Source: Siphonodentalium dalli
Taxonomy: Eukaryota > Mollusca > Scaphopoda > Gadilida > Siphonodentaliidae
Length of the DNA stretch: 64,000 nt
Assembly (NCBI GenBank): GCA_032622095.1
Contig: CP136066.1
Coordinates: 100,275,319-100,339,318, forward strand
Direction: 5' to 3'
Positions 10,011 through 22,588 of this stretch are shown piece after piece; position 1 is the stretch's first letter; each line of letters begins with the position of its first letter. The notes below the pieces were generated by a model, which worked only from the letters and a program-made list of their open reading frames with translations, made no database searches and was not told where the DNA came from. Both the position numbers and the translations under genes were made by a program.

Positions 10011-11053
10011 CGACACAGTCCTTAGAGAAAACAATTTGCGTGATATCGTTAAATGAACTGGGGTGTTATGGGTTGCTTAGCCACCGAGTCGTGCGTTCGG
10101 GGCATTATTTCCATATTAATAACTTAACGACATAATGTCGCATTTGAATGAAAGGCAGCCGTCAGTCTGGACAGAGAAGCCATATCGACGTAAACACCCA
10201 CTCGAATAGGCCAAACGAGTCAAAAATGGTGTATACTCGTCTGTCACAATTTATGTTCCGCGGACAGGAACCAGACTTGTGTGTTTCCGCTGGTTGGTGT
10301 CCAACTTTGGATTCCCGACCGAACCCTCGATCCCCCGGTCGTTGATCCAGATATAAACTTCCTCTACGTCCGGGAAATTAGTGTGAACAATAATTTATTT
10401 CTCAAGTAGGCACACAAATGCAATTATAACATACATAATAAGACATAAGATATAAAGGGATCTGTCAGTAAGCCTCGGCTTATTCGTGGCCATTTCCGCT
10501 TCATAATTTTGTTGGTCTCGAGTGATGAATTGTCCGTTCGACAAACACCCGCGAACATATGCGTGGCTGATCGATGCAGGTCCGACACCCCCCCCCCCGC
10601 ACTAAATAATTTCGCTGTGTGAATGGGAGAGCACTCTTACTTGTTTTCACTATTTAGATCTGGAGGTGGTAAATTTCGAGCTCATCAGGGTTTCAATGCT
10701 TTTCACGAAGTTTTAACAAATGGCAGCATTATGGAAATCGCTTTGTTTTCGAGATAAATGTCTGATCATGAACCCCGTCAACTATTTTAATATATTCGCG
10801 CTGACTGAGTTGCTGTACATAAAAAGAGTATTTCTGATAAAATTACATTCAGTATGGCGCATAGAAGTTCAGTCTTAGGACCACTGTATTCCAAAAAGTA
10901 ATGATATGCTTTTTCTATTTGCCACAATGACAGAGAGGGGACGTTTTAATGTGATTACTCAATTGGCCATAGTTCAAACTACTGCATTTCAATCTTAAAC
11001 GCGAATGGAGTACTTGTGCATCTATACGTCGGACATGCTGGGTTCTCCAGCTG
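10011..11053. other. Unassigned
   Basis: Contains a C11 run near 10588-10598. A 65-residue open frame at 10148-10345 has no recognisable similarity. I see no gene, RNA or clear repeat. Confidence 0.4.
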
Positions 11054-11800
11054 TCCAATTATTGTAATATCTGTATACCATTATTGTTTTTTGAGAATAA
11101 ACTATTGATTGGTTGATTGATATGAGACACTTATTGTATGTAATAGCAAATAAAATGCGTTGTTGTTGTAATTTGGGGTCTGGAAGCCTGAGCATGTCTT
11201 TAATCACATAAGCAATGTCCCCGGGCTCAATGTTCAGCAAAAGAATTATGTTGGGTCCCAGTATGATCAATTGGGAAATTTGGTAAAGTTCTGAACAAAA
11301 ATATGTAATTTTTCGACCAAAAACGTGTTGGGGGGAGGTGTAGCTAAAATCCACTATTTCGCAAATTGTTCTAAATTTCGGTTAACTTCTTTCTGCACAT
11401 GCTTGGCAGATAACTGCATCACCATAAGAATTAAATATTTGGGCATTATAACAATATCCATTTGAATGATAATGTTCGAAAAATAATATTTTTGTGAAAA
11501 AGTGCGATTTTTCAGCAAAAAATTAATATTTTGGATCCAAATGGCAGGAAAATCTAAATTAACCAAGACTTTTTTTCATATCAGGTAGAAGTATGGTATG
11601 ATGTAGTAATTTTAACCCCAACAATATGGGCAAATAGGCTAGGACATAGCCACAGGGCTCGCTTTACCAGATCGTTAATTTCTGGAAAAATTCACTGGAG
11701 GGTATCGCTCATCGTCGATTTGACAATAGCCACCACCTATTCCGTTATTTTTCAATTTCTGTCAAATTCTTTCTACTTGTGTTGTCCAGATAACTACTGA
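11054..11800. repeat. Diverged local duplication, unit 1
   Basis: Shares long, diverged blocks with 11880-12530. Examples are TTTTTCGACCAAAAACGTGT, GGAGGTGTAGCTAAAATCCA, CAGGGCTCGCTTTACCA and ATAGCCACCACC, in the same order about 745-815 bp downstream. Many substitutions and small gaps point to an old event. No coding capacity recognised. Confidence 0.85.
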
Positions 11801-11879
11801 GCCATATGTTATATAGTTGGTCACGTTGTTTATAACAAAGGTTTTAGTACTTAACATCGATGTTAATGCATGCAAAATT

Positions 11880-12530
11880 AACTGTTATCAATAAAATAAT
11901 TGTTGTTGTTGTAACTGTTGGTCTGAAAGTCTGAACACATCTGTAATCGATTAAACGGCATCTCTGGACAACACTTTCAGTACAATATTCATATTGGGTC
12001 CCATTTAGATCAATTCAAAAATGTTTGTAATGACATTATCAAAAATATGTATTTTTTTCGACCAAAAACGTGTTTGGGGGAGGGGTAGCTAAAATCCAAT
12101 ATCTCGCAAACCGTTCAAAATTGTTGTGAACTTCTTCCTTCATATGCTTGTTAGATAACTACTACACCATATGGCCTAAATATTTCAATATTATTGCACT
12201 ATACGTTTGAATGATAATGTTCGAAAAATATAATTTTTTTGAAAAAGAGTGATTTTTCAATAAAAAATAAATGTTTCGGCTCCAAATAGCATGAACATCC
12301 AAATTAACCAACACTTCTTGCATATCAAGTACAAATATGGTATGCTGTAGTCATTTTAATACCAACAATGTGGGCAAATATCTTAGGACATAGCCGCAGG
12401 GCTCACTTTACCAAAATCGTTAATTTCTGGGAAAAGTCACTGGTGGGTATCGTTCATCGTCAATTTGAGAATAGCCACCACCAATTCCGTTATTTTTAAC
12501 TATCATTTTCGTAAAGAGTATATATTTTTC
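11880..12530. repeat. Diverged local duplication, unit 2
   Basis: Second copy of the unit at 11054-11800, same orientation. Both copies begin near a TTGTTGTTGTAA run and end near CCGTTATTTTT. Confidence 0.85.
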
Positions 12531-12604
12531 CTTTAAAAAAAGTTGGTTTTAACTTGTTCTACCGTGGGTAGGGGTATCTCGAAAACTAGAGCTCTTTTTC
12601 GATT

Positions 12605-13180
12605 TGGCCGCTGCACTATAAGTTAACCGATCCAATAAGAAAAGTGTTCACATTTAATGTCATAATAGGGCCCACAAAACAATTATCTCTCTCTCTCTTT
12701 TTGTAAATCGGACAATGAAGTAAAATATGTTCGGCGGTCTCCATTTCCCCACAATCGCAGAATGGATTATTATTTAGGTGATTGCAAAACAGGTCATATT
12801 TCAAGTTGTAACAGGTTCTCAGACGACAGTGGTATATTTGTCTTGTAAACGTTGTATAACGATATGACGGTATAGTATTGCGATCTTTGGAGATATATCT
12901 CTTGAATTCTGAAACTGAGTCATAACTTTTCGTTTCTGGTGGAATGCTATTCCATAGTTTTACGGTAACTGGTAGGAATTAATTTTCATATCTTGTCGCA
13001 AGAAGACGGGGGCACGTGAGACCTTTTTGTCTGAGGTCGTAATTGGTTTGGCTTCAAGATACCTGGGGGGACAAGTGTATATAATGAAGGAGGTGTGTCT
13101 CTCTTAAGCATTTAAAAAAATTAATAGGTTTTGCATTTTCTCTTCTGATCGAAAGTGTGTCCGGGAAATTACATCTGCCC
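12605..13180 (-). pseudogene. LINE ORF C-terminal remnant
   Basis: The minus strand encodes the tail of a non-LTR retrotransposon polyprotein. Reading from 13050 down: a tract ending LLATRYEN with a stop, then VKLWNSIPPE (about 12960-12935), YDSVSEFKRYIS, and a C-terminal zinc-knuckle-like block CDCGEMETAEHILLHC (about 12760-12700). The order LWNSLP, then CxCG...ET..H.L..CP is characteristic of LINE C-termini. The same family is present on the plus strand at 62870-63650. A stop interrupts the motif before LWNSIPP. The reverse transcriptase core is absent, as expected for an eroded or truncated copy. Confidence 0.85.
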
Positions 13181-13989
13181 TCGCCACTTTTGGTTGAAAT
13201 TTTCCAACTATTATACCTCAAGTTTTCCAACAATTGGAAATGTCCAAACTAAAACCCCTGACTGTTGGATGTTTTCCATCTGATAGCTCCACCACGTCTC
13301 TGAACCCCCAACGGATGAAGAGCGATCGCCAATTTTATTTAGCTTCTCGCAAATTTGATCTTGATAAATTACTTGCCAAAACGAACTGACAGTAAATCAC
13401 GACCAAAACGAAAATCATTAAAGAACTCGTCGGATAGCATTGTATATTCCGATTTGACACGCCATTCGAATAATTTCAAACTTGTTCTCACTTCCTGGAT
13501 GACACGAGGGATCAGACATGATTTCGAGCTCTAAGCCTGCCATGTGTAAGCAGCTGAAGCTAGGTCCATATGTCAAACAGGAACAGTAGAATGATAATAA
13601 TTTCGACTCTTCCAAAACACTGCGTGGGAGATAGAGAGAGAAAGAGAGAAGGAGATTTATATGAGAAAATACAAACTGATAACATAGACTTGGGTTAAAG
13701 GGGGACTAGCACTAATACAAAACGTCCGTTGTATACTTTCTTATGTATAATATATATATGCACTGTTACCATGCTGCTATTGTAAAGTTGTATGTGGTGT
13801 TGTCTTCGGGAGAGGGGGTCCATCTAGATGGCTTGCACTTATCCTCCAATCCCGTCACCGTATTATTTTGGTAAATTAATATGTTAAAACCAGTATAATC
13901 TTGTGGATTGTCCTTCATCGTTACAGGGAGTGCATGGTTCTGTCGGAGGGATCATATTCCTAACGCATTATACGCCGTCATCCGATCCT
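13181..13989. other. Unassigned; GA-rich run at 13629-13660
   Basis: A GAGAGAGAAAGAGAGAAGG tract occurs near 13632-13652. A 65-residue minus-strand frame (13418-13615) is unrecognised. Nothing else supported. Confidence 0.4.
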
Positions 13990-14270
13990 CCCTTTTCTTG
14001 TTGAATGGAATCTCCCACTCAATTATAAAAGTATACATTGGATTTATCTAATATTCATTCGGAGGGTGTTCCTGTAGCAAAAGCAGACAGCATACAGGAC
14101 AAGAGACAGCACAAGAGCAGAACAATCCATATGCATGGGTGGGAAATGTTCATATAACAAGTTCAACAAACGTCCTATGGTCGTTTGTTGAATTCATTAT
14201 CTGAATATTTCCCGAGGGATCTACTGGTAAATGAGTATGCTTAATATAGAAAGGGTTAAAACATCAAATG
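13990..14270 (+). repeat. Dispersed repeat with TATA-like core, copy 1
   Basis: TCTCCCACTC, TATAAAAGTATACATTGGA and ATTATCATTCGGAGG-like words (14010-14065) recur at 17826-17905 and 22447-22550. A second part, GGGAAATGTTCA...CGTTTGTTGAA...TTATCTGA (14140-14230), recurs in weaker form at 23480-23580 and 30440-30520. The first part contains a consensus TATA box (TATAAAAG at 14025) and could be a promoter of a mobile element. Confidence 0.65.
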
Positions 14271-14715
14271 TAAATATGTTGAGCTATCAGTCAGCCTTGT
14301 AGCGATAACAAAACATCCGTATATGGACAGACGTCTGATATCGCTAACAATAAAAGAAAAGAACAATAACTCTAAATGAGCTCGTTATTTTGGATACCCA
14401 TGCAGAGTGTCCAACAATACTACTGATATTGTATTCTTACAAAAATATGGCTAAGAATCGAATATTCATGTAAATATACCACAAATCAATATTTGCATTT
14501 GTGACAGAGCAGGATGGATTTTATATTATTTTACAAACATAACAGCGATCACCCTTGTCGTGGTATCGTTCCGCGTTATCCGCTACATGTGGACCAGATA
14601 ATAGTGTCGTTCTTCGTCGTTCATATAGCTACATTTGCGTGCGGTGGGGTGGATGAGGGGATCATCACAAATAAATAAAACACCAAAACACGATCTTATT
14701 TTTCGTTTCCAGTCC
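14271..14715. other. Unassigned spacer
   Basis: No feature recognised between the dispersed repeat and the LINE remnant. Confidence 0.4.
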
Positions 14716-16150
14716 GATGCAGCCGAACCGTATGTTAGCATACATCAGAATTGATCAGTTGAATATAAAAATGTTTCTCATCTTCTGTTGTTTTACATAT
14801 CCTATCTTTTCTACCCGGTTTAGGCCTTTTGTATCTTTCAGTTCCAATGGCCAATTAATGGGCACTTACCCTCATTGCACTTAGAAATTTGGTAATATTA
14901 AGGTTACGAAATTTCTGACATTCACATTTACCACAAATCTTGCCATATAATGTAATTTGTTGTCACTCTCTTTCTCGGAAATATGCTTATTTTTTAATTC
15001 TTCCATATAAGAATCTTTCAATGAAACATCCAGTTGTTCAGATCTAAATTATATAAATCTATATTAAATTTTTTCACAACCATATTAATAGTTTTACACC
15101 ATGATTTGTTATCCAAAATGAATAATTCACTATCTAAGTCATATACTTCTTTGAGAAGGCGATTCTATTGAAGATTCTCCAACCTGTTGAAGCACACCAC
15201 AATATATATTGGTTTTCTACCAAGTTCACAGCAACTTGCAATATTTGCAAATTTGTTATGTATACCGAGTATATATTTGCAGAATCTTGTGTGAAGTTTG
15301 GTCATCAAAGATGGCTTTGTGAAGTCACCAAACCAATTTCGGAATTATATACCAACATAGGTTTAATATGGCAGTGAAAAAGATTCATATACAAATCTGT
15401 CACATATATATATTGAAATCCAGATTTTATTAAATTTTTGGCTAAATATAATTTTAATGTTTTACCTCTCATATTTTGTGCCAGGTAATTGTACCGTTTA
15501 ACGAATTATATATTATATTTGAGATGTTGAAATCGAAATTTGTATGAACTTGCTTCTATTTACTAAAAAACATAGCTTTTTTCGGTATATATTTTAACTT
15601 CCATCGCTCGCAATAGTATTATATTGATTTCAAGCAGGATTGTAGACCTTTCTTCGCTTCCCGATAGCAGAACTAGAACATCGACATACATCAACACGTC
15701 TGTTTCAGTGTTCTTAAGAGATGCCGGGTAGGTATAATTGAAATTGAAATATATGCGATATGTTGTTTGTGTAAATGTTAAAAGCTAGCGGACTTAGGCT
15801 GACCCCTGTCGAACTCCTCGCAAAGATATTTTCAGATATCGATATCATGTGGCCTTTCTCAATTTCGACTTCTTGTTGGGGGGTACATATTTTTAATAAG
15901 TGAGTAGAATTTACCTCCTATTCCAAGTTTTAAAAGTTTTCCAAATAATCCTTGACGATACACTGTGTCAAACGCTTTGAGAGGTCAACAAAACAGAAAT
16001 AAAATGTTTTCCACTCGGTACACGTACTTATTAATAATAGCCTGGAATGCATATAGGTGGTCGGATGTTCTATGATTGGGTCGGAATCCTGCTTGAAATC
16101 TGATATAAATCATTTTTATCTGAAAAGTTTATTCCGCGATAGAGGTGTGA
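14716..16150 (-). pseudogene. LINE reverse transcriptase remnant
   Basis: Reading down the minus strand, broken frames give GFRPNHRTSDHL (about 16100-16060) and LKAFDTV (15981-15961), the RT domain that precedes the active site. A weak SSTGVSLSP (about 15830-15790, equivalent to GVRQGCxLSP) follows. Next is DVDVLVLLSGSEE (about 15710-15650), where the catalytic YADD box should lie and is degraded. Then come IKPMLVYNSEI (about 15370-15330), FCKYILGI (about 15290-15254), ELGRKPI and a C-terminal TERYKRPKPGRKDRIC block (about 14850-14800). Multiple stops and frameshifts make it non-functional. Endonuclease not seen. This is a different family from the 12.6 and 35 kb LINEs. Confidence 0.85.
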
Positions 16151-17825
16151 ATACATTTCCAAGACAGCTGGTTAATCGTGTGTCCGATTATATATAAACA
16201 ATTCATATATATACGCTTATCCGGAAGGGTGATAGCTCAATATATAAAACGTACATTGACCAAATAAAATATTTTTATAAAGAATTTACAAAATCGCAAG
16301 TGATTCACTTTTGTCGTACATGATTTATGCTATATTAAAACACTTCAAATGACTCTATTATTGAGTCAATATTTATCCTAGATTAATCCTAAGATCAATC
16401 TTAAGATATTTTGATTTAATATAGTGATTCATGCACGTATTTTCCATGTAGTTAGAACAAAATATTAAACAATATCTAAAATCGCCCCTCCGATTAAATA
16501 TTTATATATATGTAATCCTACAAGAATGGCCTGTTTATTTCATATCTTCGATATTTTTCTTGGAAACCAAACATTATTTTGTTATTTTTTTAATAATAAA
16601 ATGACACTCTTTAGAATATATTCAGAGACCGTTGTTATATTATATTTTAAGTTGTTGTAACTAGGTTTATTGAACCATGAACATACCTTTAACGTGCATT
16701 TGGAGTTGGAAATGCCTTTGATTATTTGTAATTCTATAGTGTATGCAAGTTACTGGAACATTGTGAGTGTCCTGTTATTGGTACCGCGTCATACTCTTCA
16801 AACTCGGTTATAAATTAATACAACTCGGAGGCTAATGGCAAAGGGGTGCAAAACATCAATGGAATCCAATTGTTCATATGTGAGTGCCCATTCTAAGGCA
16901 CAATATCAATCTTTCTGTAACTTATTCGATTGACCACTCGTGCGTAAAAAATAATACCTTATTAACCAATTATGGAGATGTAAATTTATACTCGAATGCA
17001 TCGGTTCTAGCACAGATCTAAAATTGCTTGTATCTCGAATTAGCACTGTTAAAGATATACTCTTCTTTCGAATTCTTGACGTTCCGGAAAATTAACTTGA
17101 TTGCAAATGGATGACGACACCATGGAGGAATTATCCGTCATTCAGGTAACAGCACTCTCGTTGGAAAATATCCTCTTCCATAAATAGAAACAATATTCCC
17201 GCAATTACACACTACACGGCCTAGACCACGTCATCTCGGTCCACACCAGATTGGGATAATGGTTGGGCTGATACTGTTTTTGACCGAGTCCCGTTCCGTT
17301 ACTCTTCTATAACATATTTTACAGAATCGTGGGCGGGAGTTATCTTCCTTGTACGTCTTCGGATTAGGTCAAATGGACGATTTGCGTGTATGAACATAGC
17401 CGTTCTCAAGCAGGTTTATATCAAACATGTGTATAACAGAGGTCCGTTGAATATAATCGCAACGAAATTTATAAGTAAACAATGCCTTGTTTTCGATAGA
17501 ATTTCGATTTGTCGCGCTATCAGATAATGTACGTAAATAATATACTAAACGATCGTATCGAGAATATTTATTCAATGTTGCAATACAGTAATGCCCTAAA
17601 TAATCGACTCCCTAACCACAGCAGAATTACCCATAAATCTGCTGTTAATTTGCAGTGAAGTGTCGACTTACTCGTGGTTACCGGCGCATGGTCTATTATA
17701 CAGAGTTTGTGGTCAGTCCCAGACTGGATATATCTCAAATGCGATCAATATCACAATATAATATCATCTAATAAAATCACGTAATACCCTTTATCAAAAC
17801 TCACCCAATTAACCATTTCTTTGCT
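16151..17825. other. Unassigned
   Basis: AT-rich with scattered TATATA runs. A 68-residue minus-strand frame (17369-17575) is unrecognised. No repeat or gene supported. Confidence 0.4.
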
Positions 17826-17905
17826 AAATAGATTCTCCCACCCATGCATTTATGAAAGTATATATTAGAATATTCCATTATTCATCTGGAGTGTGTTCAA
17901 AAAAT
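17826..17905 (+). repeat. Dispersed TATA-like repeat, copy 2
   Basis: Matches 14010-14070: ATTCTCCCACCC, TATGAAAGTATATATTAGAA and ATTATTCATCTGGAG align in order. The TATA word is mutated (TATGAAAG). Confidence 0.65.
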
Positions 17906-19551
17906 GTAAATAGATGACAGGCCAACGAAAAGACGATTCCTATTCAGTATTTATTAAAGAAATTGTTAACTCATGGGTGTGGTTAGAATGTCCCCGTTGC
18001 GGTGTCAAATCTAGAATTCACATCAGGCGTTTCATTTGCACCCCTTTGGGTTTGACCAACACACATCCAATTCAAATACTACTAGCAACTGGCATTCCAG
18101 AACATAACACCCTAGCTATATATATATGGCTAAAATGTTTCTAACTGCATACTAGCCATTTCAGTCAAAAAATGTATAGAAGTAATTGTGGTTTAATACT
18201 GAATACGGGTTTGAATATCGAATCATCAGAACAATTTAAGCGGATGAGACTCATTTTTCAAACAACGCAGCATATATAACTGAATAATATTTATTACACT
18301 AATTTATAAACAAAACGTTATTGTCTAATGAATGAGATTACTGCAATGCGTGTATCGCTTTATAGTGGCATTCACATTATTATCGTTACGTCGGTCAGAT
18401 TTGCAAAGGAAAAACGTCAAATATAATTAGAGCTGATTAAAAAGGCAGTTCCGTGTTGACGATCTACATGTAATAGTCCAGTGCGTTTACACTTTTATCC
18501 GGAACTAATTGCAGCATAATATTTCTTGTCAGGGTTCAGTACATGAACCCATCATAAACAACATACTAAACATAAAAAGGATAAATTGGTGAATTGTGTG
18601 AAATAAACTTGTGAAAATTTTGTCAAGTCATCAATTTAACATTTATAAAACAAATCCATTTTAAAAATGACCATGATGTAGACTTATTTCCCTGATTACA
18701 GGATAGAAAACTTCAGTAAGTTTTTTTTTCGAGTTGTCTGCCTTCAAAAAATTGGAAATGATCTGACTTCGGAGCCTCAGTTTCTCAGAATGAGCAAAAT
18801 TCCATATTTTTTATATGGTCACGTATTTAAAAAAAATAGAGAAAAATGAAGGGTTTCGATTGTTTTGTATTACGCTCACTAGATTATACAAAAACAATTG
18901 TAACTAATATGCATCTATGATTAAGAAGACAAAAATATTCTGAAACAAAATGTGCGTTCCATTCTATGGATTTAGCCAAATTTGCCTCTGACACAGAACT
19001 CGCGTGATGAAATGCCATATTTGAGTCATATAACTCAATAAATTAATATGCCCTGATTTTCTCATAACCTTTTAAGTATACTAGATTATACAAAATGTGA
19101 AGGAAGTTTATGTATATCCTATGTATGAGATAAACGAGCCGGCTTGCCGATGAGTTCACAAATATTTGCATGCTCACATCCACGAATATCCAATTCAACA
19201 ACAGAGTACGTTTATCGCCATCCATGGTATTTCAATCCACCAAAAAAAAAAATGAAAGAAACTGCAAGAAATGCGCTTGTTGTCGCTATTACATCCCATG
19301 AAGTGAGATACCCTTTATTTGGTGATCAAGTCTCTGGGTACGTTTCATGTGTCTATTCGGAACAGCATCCGAATAACTTCCTGTCAACGATATATATAGT
19401 AAACATATGCGAGCGGTTGACTCGATTATGCAACTCCTGGTTGGGCGGTGACGTATTTTACGCTCGTTGTCATGATGCAGTGCTCCATTCAAAATTTGTT
19501 AACCGATCAGCGGCCGATGCTGATGAATCAAAAACTTAAGTTAATTGGCTA
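17906..19551. other. Unassigned
   Basis: Holds a 76-residue (17914-18144) and a 131-residue (19144-19539) plus-strand frame. The longer one has no signal peptide, domain or repeat I can recognise, and no splice or promoter context. I therefore do not call it a gene, although it ends just before the inverted-repeat element at 19552. Confidence 0.35.
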
Positions 19552-19926
19552 TGCTGACCCATTTTGTTGACTGTTATTAGTAACCACAACAACCAAACTC
19601 ATTGATGCAACATTTTAAGAGTATAATTCATGGTGGATTATGTTAGAAATAAAACATGTGAAATTTATAGAATATTATTTTTCGAACCCAAATCCAACAA
19701 ACACAAAGTCCATATTTAAGAAACAATTTGGGTTACAATTTGGGTTAGAAAAAATAGATTTTAAAAACCTCTATAAATTCCACATTTTATATTTATAAAA
19801 TAAACCACCATGAATTATACTCCTAACATGTTGCATCAATGGGTTTAATTGCTGTGATTACTAACAAAAGTGAACATAATCCTTTATTTATTTTGACTCC
19901 ATCAAATTGGGGGGAATGGGTCAGCA
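19552..19926. mobile_element. 375 bp inverted-repeat element
   Basis: Terminal inverted repeats TGCTGACCCATT are exact at both ends. Long arms extend inwards: ATTGATGCAACATTTTAAGA, GTATAATTCATGGTGG and ATTTATAG at 19600-19672 mirror 19769-19880. The centre (19690-19760) repeats CAATTTGGGTTA. No coding capacity and no clear target duplication. Best described as a MITE or foldback of unassigned superfamily. Confidence 0.85.
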
Positions 19927-20029
19927 ACTCTCGACCAATCAGAATTTAGCGACAAATATTCAACTTGAATTACCATGTATTATGTATGAATCTATTTATG
20001 CAATATATGTTTAGGATTGGAAATAAAAT

Positions 20030-20095
20030 ATGTTTAGGCCAAACAGGGGGGGGGGGGTGGGTAATAACAAATTTGCAGGAAGGTATGCCGGGTGG
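20030..20095 (+). repeat. G-homopolymer dispersed repeat, plus copy
   Basis: TTAGGCCAAACAGG, a G12-13 run, then TAATAACAAATTTGCAGGAA and GGTATGCCG. The same block lies inverted at 21325-21400 with a C run of about 20. The homopolymer sits at the same point in both, so it belongs to the element. Confidence 0.85.
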
Positions 20096-21324
20096 GTGGG
20101 TGGTCCGAGGGGCAAAAAACGCATTTTTTACAACACCCTTTGGAAAGAAGCTTCGAGAAATGTAAAATTGAAATAAATAAACCTGTCCTGATGTAACTAT
20201 GACACTTAAGCCTAGATAATTGTGTGCATGGAACAAGCGCGAGCAAATGTCTCCGACATTAACGTGACTGTCAGTGGCTTGAAAATAACTGTCATCAGTG
20301 CATCCAACTAATCAGTGAATTATTTGCATGTGTATCAACTCAGATTATCACAACAACCTGCAACAACTAAAGCATTCAAGTCTAGCATAGTGACTGCTTG
20401 TTGTTTAGTATAATTGAAGTTGCCCCACTAGACTAACCAAATTGGTATGGAATCATGCCAGATAATGGGCTGGTTGACCGACTAATCAGGAAATAGTTAG
20501 AAATTATGGAATTGTGTGTATAATGCACAATGACATAGGTTTGCAGCTATTAGCTATGTATAGAATAATATTTCCAATTTCAGCCTGGTAAATGACCTCT
20601 CTTCGTATTTATTTTCAAAATATGTCAACTCTAGTTGAATTGGAGCTTAACAACTGATATGTCATGGTTATGTCTACAAAATGTCAACAGTGACTCGAAA
20701 GTGTAGATTGAGTTCACTGCCTGAGATGTTTTTCAGCTTAAAATGTATTACAGTCAGAGTAGCAAAAACACATGTTTGGACCACGTAATAGCTTGCAGGG
20801 GAAAATGATATCTCACTGGATATGCAGGAGATATGCTTTGAAATTTATAAAAAAAAAACAATTTAATTGGATGCATATACTTTTCAGTGAAAAACAATTC
20901 TAGTGGTTCTTTTTGTTTGAAATGTTCCATTTTATAAGTTATACCTTATACATAAGTATACTAGTGTTTTGTGCACCTTTCAGCTTCTGGTGGGTTAGTA
21001 CTGTATTTGTCCACTTCATAAATTCATTACAATTTCCATTTTGCAGTGTCGAATTTGACCACCCATGTAGACCTAGCATACTCTCATCACACACTCACCT
21101 GGAAACTACAATACATGATTGCTTGTATGACAATGTATGTGTGTATGTGGTAGATAAGTGCCTATCAGCCAGTATTTAAAAAAATCTTTATATTTGCCTG
21201 TATTAACATTTTTCCCCAATTAAAATAGCTTCTGAAACAGGTTAAACTGTCATTCGAACTAAAGGAATAATTTCTCAGTCATAACAATAGACCAAATCAA
21301 TAGACCAAAATGAGTGAAATTTGA
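20096..21324. other. Unassigned, between inverted copies of the G-run repeat
   Basis: No coding similarity. The 88-residue frame at 20913-21179 is unrecognised. The flanking inverted 65 bp repeats could mark the ends of a 1.37 kb element, but no target duplication was identified. Confidence 0.35.
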
Positions 21325-21400
21325 GTGAAAAACGGCATACCTTCCTGCAAATTTTGTTATTACCCCCCCCCCCCCCCCCCCCACCCCCCGGCCAAAGAAA
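21325..21400 (-). repeat. G-homopolymer dispersed repeat, minus copy
   Basis: Reverse complement of the 20030 element: CGGCATACCTTCCTGCAAAT, TTTGTTATTA, a C run of about 20, an A, C6, then GGCCAAAG. Open frames across the run encode poly-glycine only because of the homopolymer. Confidence 0.85.
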
Positions 21401-22446
21401 ATTAAATGTGTTCGGGTTATAAATAAGACAAAAACAGAACAGGAAGTATGAATCCATAGTGAGTGTTTTGTTTGCATGATATCATGGTTCAGTTAATGTA
21501 ATCGTGTTCCAATAAAACAACATTCCCAAGGTCGGAGTACTTATACAGCACACTAAAAGGCTTCCAATTGATTTGCTACATCGAATTGTTACCTTTAGTG
21601 CATATAGGATTACTACTGTGCAGTTGTTTCGTCGCACACCCGGAAGAGCTGATAATTAGCTTATGCGTGATAAAATGTAAATGGATTTATACCTTCTACA
21701 TCAACATCAGTAAAGCCATAATCCTCTAATTCCTTAATGGATGTGAGCTGACTAAAGTAAAGTGATACAAAAAGCTACTTACTTTGTCGCAGATTTATGG
21801 TCTAATTTATACTGTATGATGTTATATCGTGTTGATTTAGAGGGTAAGTGGTGCATGTTTTATACATGTTTGTTGTCCGATGCCCGTACCGAGATGAGTA
21901 TCAATCAGCAGCCGTGGTATATTTATATGAATTGTTTGGTTTAAAAAAAATCATTATTGTTTAATAAGTTGCTCATACTGCTTACGTCATGACACGGGAC
22001 ATTACATCTACCATGATATCATGCCATGTGTAGCACATGGCACATTAGATTTGTGTATGAATTGTCAATTATAAAGGCCCATGGAATTGGATTAAAAAGA
22101 TACGGTCGATATGGATTTGATGTCATGTACTTGTAGGGACACCGGCCCTAAACAGTTTCTTACATTATTACCAACATTACCGAAAATAGAAAAGTGGACT
22201 TTTATTTGAAGTTAATGGTAATGCATACCTTTACCTTCTCATTTTGAAACTAATGGTAATGGTAACTATAATGTATTACATTGCAAAGAAATGTCCAATC
22301 CCCGTTTATGTGGTATTTAGAAGTGTTTTTATAACGTATTTCAGAAAACCTTCTTGACCACCATGAATAATTCTTAGGGTAGGGGGTTTACATACAACTT
22401 CACATGTTTGGTGCGGATTTATTGAGGGAGTATTGACCCTTTTCTT
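21401..22446. other. Unassigned
   Basis: At 22170-22270 TTAATGGTAATG/CTAATGGTAATGG words repeat a few times. Nothing else recognised. Confidence 0.4.
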
Positions 22447-22550
22447 TACCATATTGAATTTCTCATTCAGATATAAAAGTATACATTGGAATGATCAATT
22501 ATTCATTAGGATGAATGTTCAGGAGAAATAAGCAGACGATATACAGAAGA
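22447..22550 (+). repeat. Dispersed TATA-like repeat, copy 3
   Basis: ATTTCTCATTCAGATATAAA, AGTATACATTGGAATGAT, AATTATTCATTAGG and AATAAGCAGAC align with 14005-14095. TATAAAAG is intact here at about 22473. Confidence 0.65.
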
Positions 22551-22588
22551 AAATTAGCGTTTGAAATTTATAGACAGAATACATGTTG

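Noticed and set aside
19144-19539. 131-residue plus-strand open frame
   Set aside because: No recognisable domain, signal peptide, splice sites or promoter; length is within chance for this amount of sequence.
19969-21477. Frames with poly-Gly or poly-Pro tracts at 20.0 and 21.3 kb
   Set aside because: They arise from the G/C homopolymer of the dispersed repeat, read in several phases on both strands.
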